Below are positions 5,722 to 6,522 of a DNA stretch of 6,522 nucleotides, piece by piece. The translations under genes were made by a program, and so were the position numbers. The notes under the pieces are model-generated. The model worked only from the letters and a program-made list of their open reading frames with translations. It made no database searches and was not told where the DNA came from. Every line of letters begins with the position of its first letter. Position 1 is the first letter of the stretch. Origin of the DNA: an uncultured Eubacteriales bacterium (GTDB lineage: Bacteria; Bacillota; Clostridia; Christensenellales; Aristaeellaceae). The stretch lies in NCBI GenBank assembly GCA_900548125.1, contig URJN01000128.1, forward strand, positions 1 through 6,522, in the 5' to 3' direction.

Positions 5722-6522
5722 TTAATTGTTGACTTCCATAATCTTGTCGCGAAGCTCTTTTTCCAGTCGTCCCAGCTCGATGGAAGCGGCGGCACGCTTT
5801 TGTGCGCCCTCGCGCTGAATCTTCTGAACTTCCGTCAGCGTATCGATGAGCGCGGTGTTCGCCGTGCGGATGGTTTCGATATCGACCACGCCGCGCTCGG
5901 CTTCCCTGGCGGTTTCGATGGTGCCCATCTTCAGACGCTCGGCGTTGGAGCGGAGCAGCTCGTTGGTCATATCCGTCACGGACTTCTGCGCGTTCAGCGC
6001 ACTCTCGGCGTGCTGCATGCCCATCGCGATGACCATCTGGCTCTTCCAGAGCGGAATGGTGTTCGCAATCGTAGACTGAATGCGCTCGGCAAGCACGTTG
6101 TCGTTGTTCTGCATCAGGCGAATCTGCGGACCCATTTGCACGGAGACCATGCGCGTCAGCTTCAGGTCATGGATGCGCTTTTCAAAACGCTCGATGAGCT
6201 GGCTGAAATCGTTGGCTGCCTGCGCATCGGCGGGGTCGGCGGTCTGCTGTGCCTTGGCGAGCATCGGCGGAAGCTCTTCCTCGCGGAGCTTTTTGAGCTT
6301 GATTTCGCCCGCGATGATGTAGAGCGTCAGCTCATGATAATACTGCTCGTTCTGCGCATAAAGCTCGTCGAGCATCTTGCAGTCGGAGATGAGCTGCTTT
6401 TGATGGTTTTGGAGCGAGAGGATAATCTGCGCAACGTTTTCCTCAACCTTGTCGTACTTGGCGCGGAGCTGAGTGATGCTGTTTCCGGCTTTTTTGAACA
6501 GACCGAGGAAACCGCCCTTCTT
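5722..6522 (-). CDS. TelA-family (toxic anion resistance) protein, C-terminal part
   Basis: The frame is open to the right edge, so the N-terminus is missing; 266 residues and a TAA stop are visible, roughly the last two thirds of a protein that is usually near 350-400 aa. Recognisable TelA features are GGFLGLFKKAGNSITQLRAKYDKVEENV, the segment LDELYAQNEQYYHELTLYIIAGEIKLKKLREEELP, then SQLIERFEKRIHDLKLTRMVSVQMGPQIRLMQNN and NTIPLWKSQMVIAMGMQHAESAL. The protein is highly charged and almost entirely helical, probably coiled coil, with no membrane segment in this part. The family was named for tellurite resistance on plasmid RK2, but the chromosomal members have no settled biochemical role; in Firmicutes they often sit next to an xpaC-like gene. 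An ATG at 6375 is internal, because the family sequence continues upstream of it without a stop. It is upstream of and co-directional with the Abi_2 gene. Confidence 0.85.
   Translation of the reverse strand, partial: KKGGFLGLFKKAGNSITQLRAKYDKVEENVAQIILSLQNHQKQLISDCKMLDELYAQNEQYYHELTLYIIAGEIKLKKLREEELPPMLAKAQQTADPADAQAANDFSQLIERFEKRIHDLKLTRMVSVQMGPQIRLMQNNDNVLAERIQSTIANTIPLWKSQMVIAMGMQHAESALNAQKSVTDMTNELLRSNAERLKMGTIETAREAERGVVDIETIRTANTALIDTLTEVQKIQREGAQKRAAASIELGRLEKELRDKIMEVNN

Noticed and set aside
4863..5732. Plus-strand open frame (289 codons) opposite the Abi_2 gene
   Set aside because: No recognisable motif and no ribosome binding site, and it covers the terminator hairpins. The minus-strand Abi_2 landmarks are clear.

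Overview
The window looks like the chromosome of a Clostridia-type Firmicute, possibly an uncultured gut lineage. This rests on strong AAAGGAGG-type ribosome binding sites, sigma-A promoters, Firmicute-style integrase, Abi_2 and TelA proteins, and moderately high GC housekeeping genes. The species cannot be named from the sequence alone.

Layout. Positions 1-1414 (+) are the end of an integrated mobile element: the tail of an unrecognised gene, then a complete tyrosine recombinase (integrase). Positions 1415-1549 form a compact junction. It holds three copies of a TGTAGCCA-type motif, a guaA-side intrinsic terminator, and a small inverted repeat spanning the guaA stop codon that has the geometry of a recombinase core site. 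Positions 1542-3095 (-) are guaA (GMP synthase), whose 3' end is a known integration hotspot. Positions 3096-3341 are a divergent promoter region with a well-formed promoter for guaA on one strand and an extended -10 promoter for mnmE on the other. Positions 3342-4697 (+) are mnmE (tRNA wobble-uridine modification GTPase). Converging on it from the right (-) are an Abi_2/AbiD-F-like HEPN protein (4719-5636) and, upstream of that, the C-terminal part of a TelA-family protein (5722 to beyond the window edge). A terminator-like hairpin separates the last two.

How it fits together. The left part is best read as a mobile element inserted at the 3' end of guaA with its integrase next to the junction, so the guaA frame is kept and the terminator just after guaA may be supplied by the element. 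The middle is housekeeping: guanine nucleotide synthesis and tRNA modification. The right part is accessory: a candidate RNase-type abortive-infection protein with no visible promoter of its own, behind a TelA-like envelope or stress gene. No CRISPR array, tRNA, rRNA or insertion sequence was seen. No gene-free stretch exceeds 300 bases. I found no clearly new multi-gene system. The most informative signals are the attachment-site architecture at guaA and the Abi_2 gene behind the hairpin.
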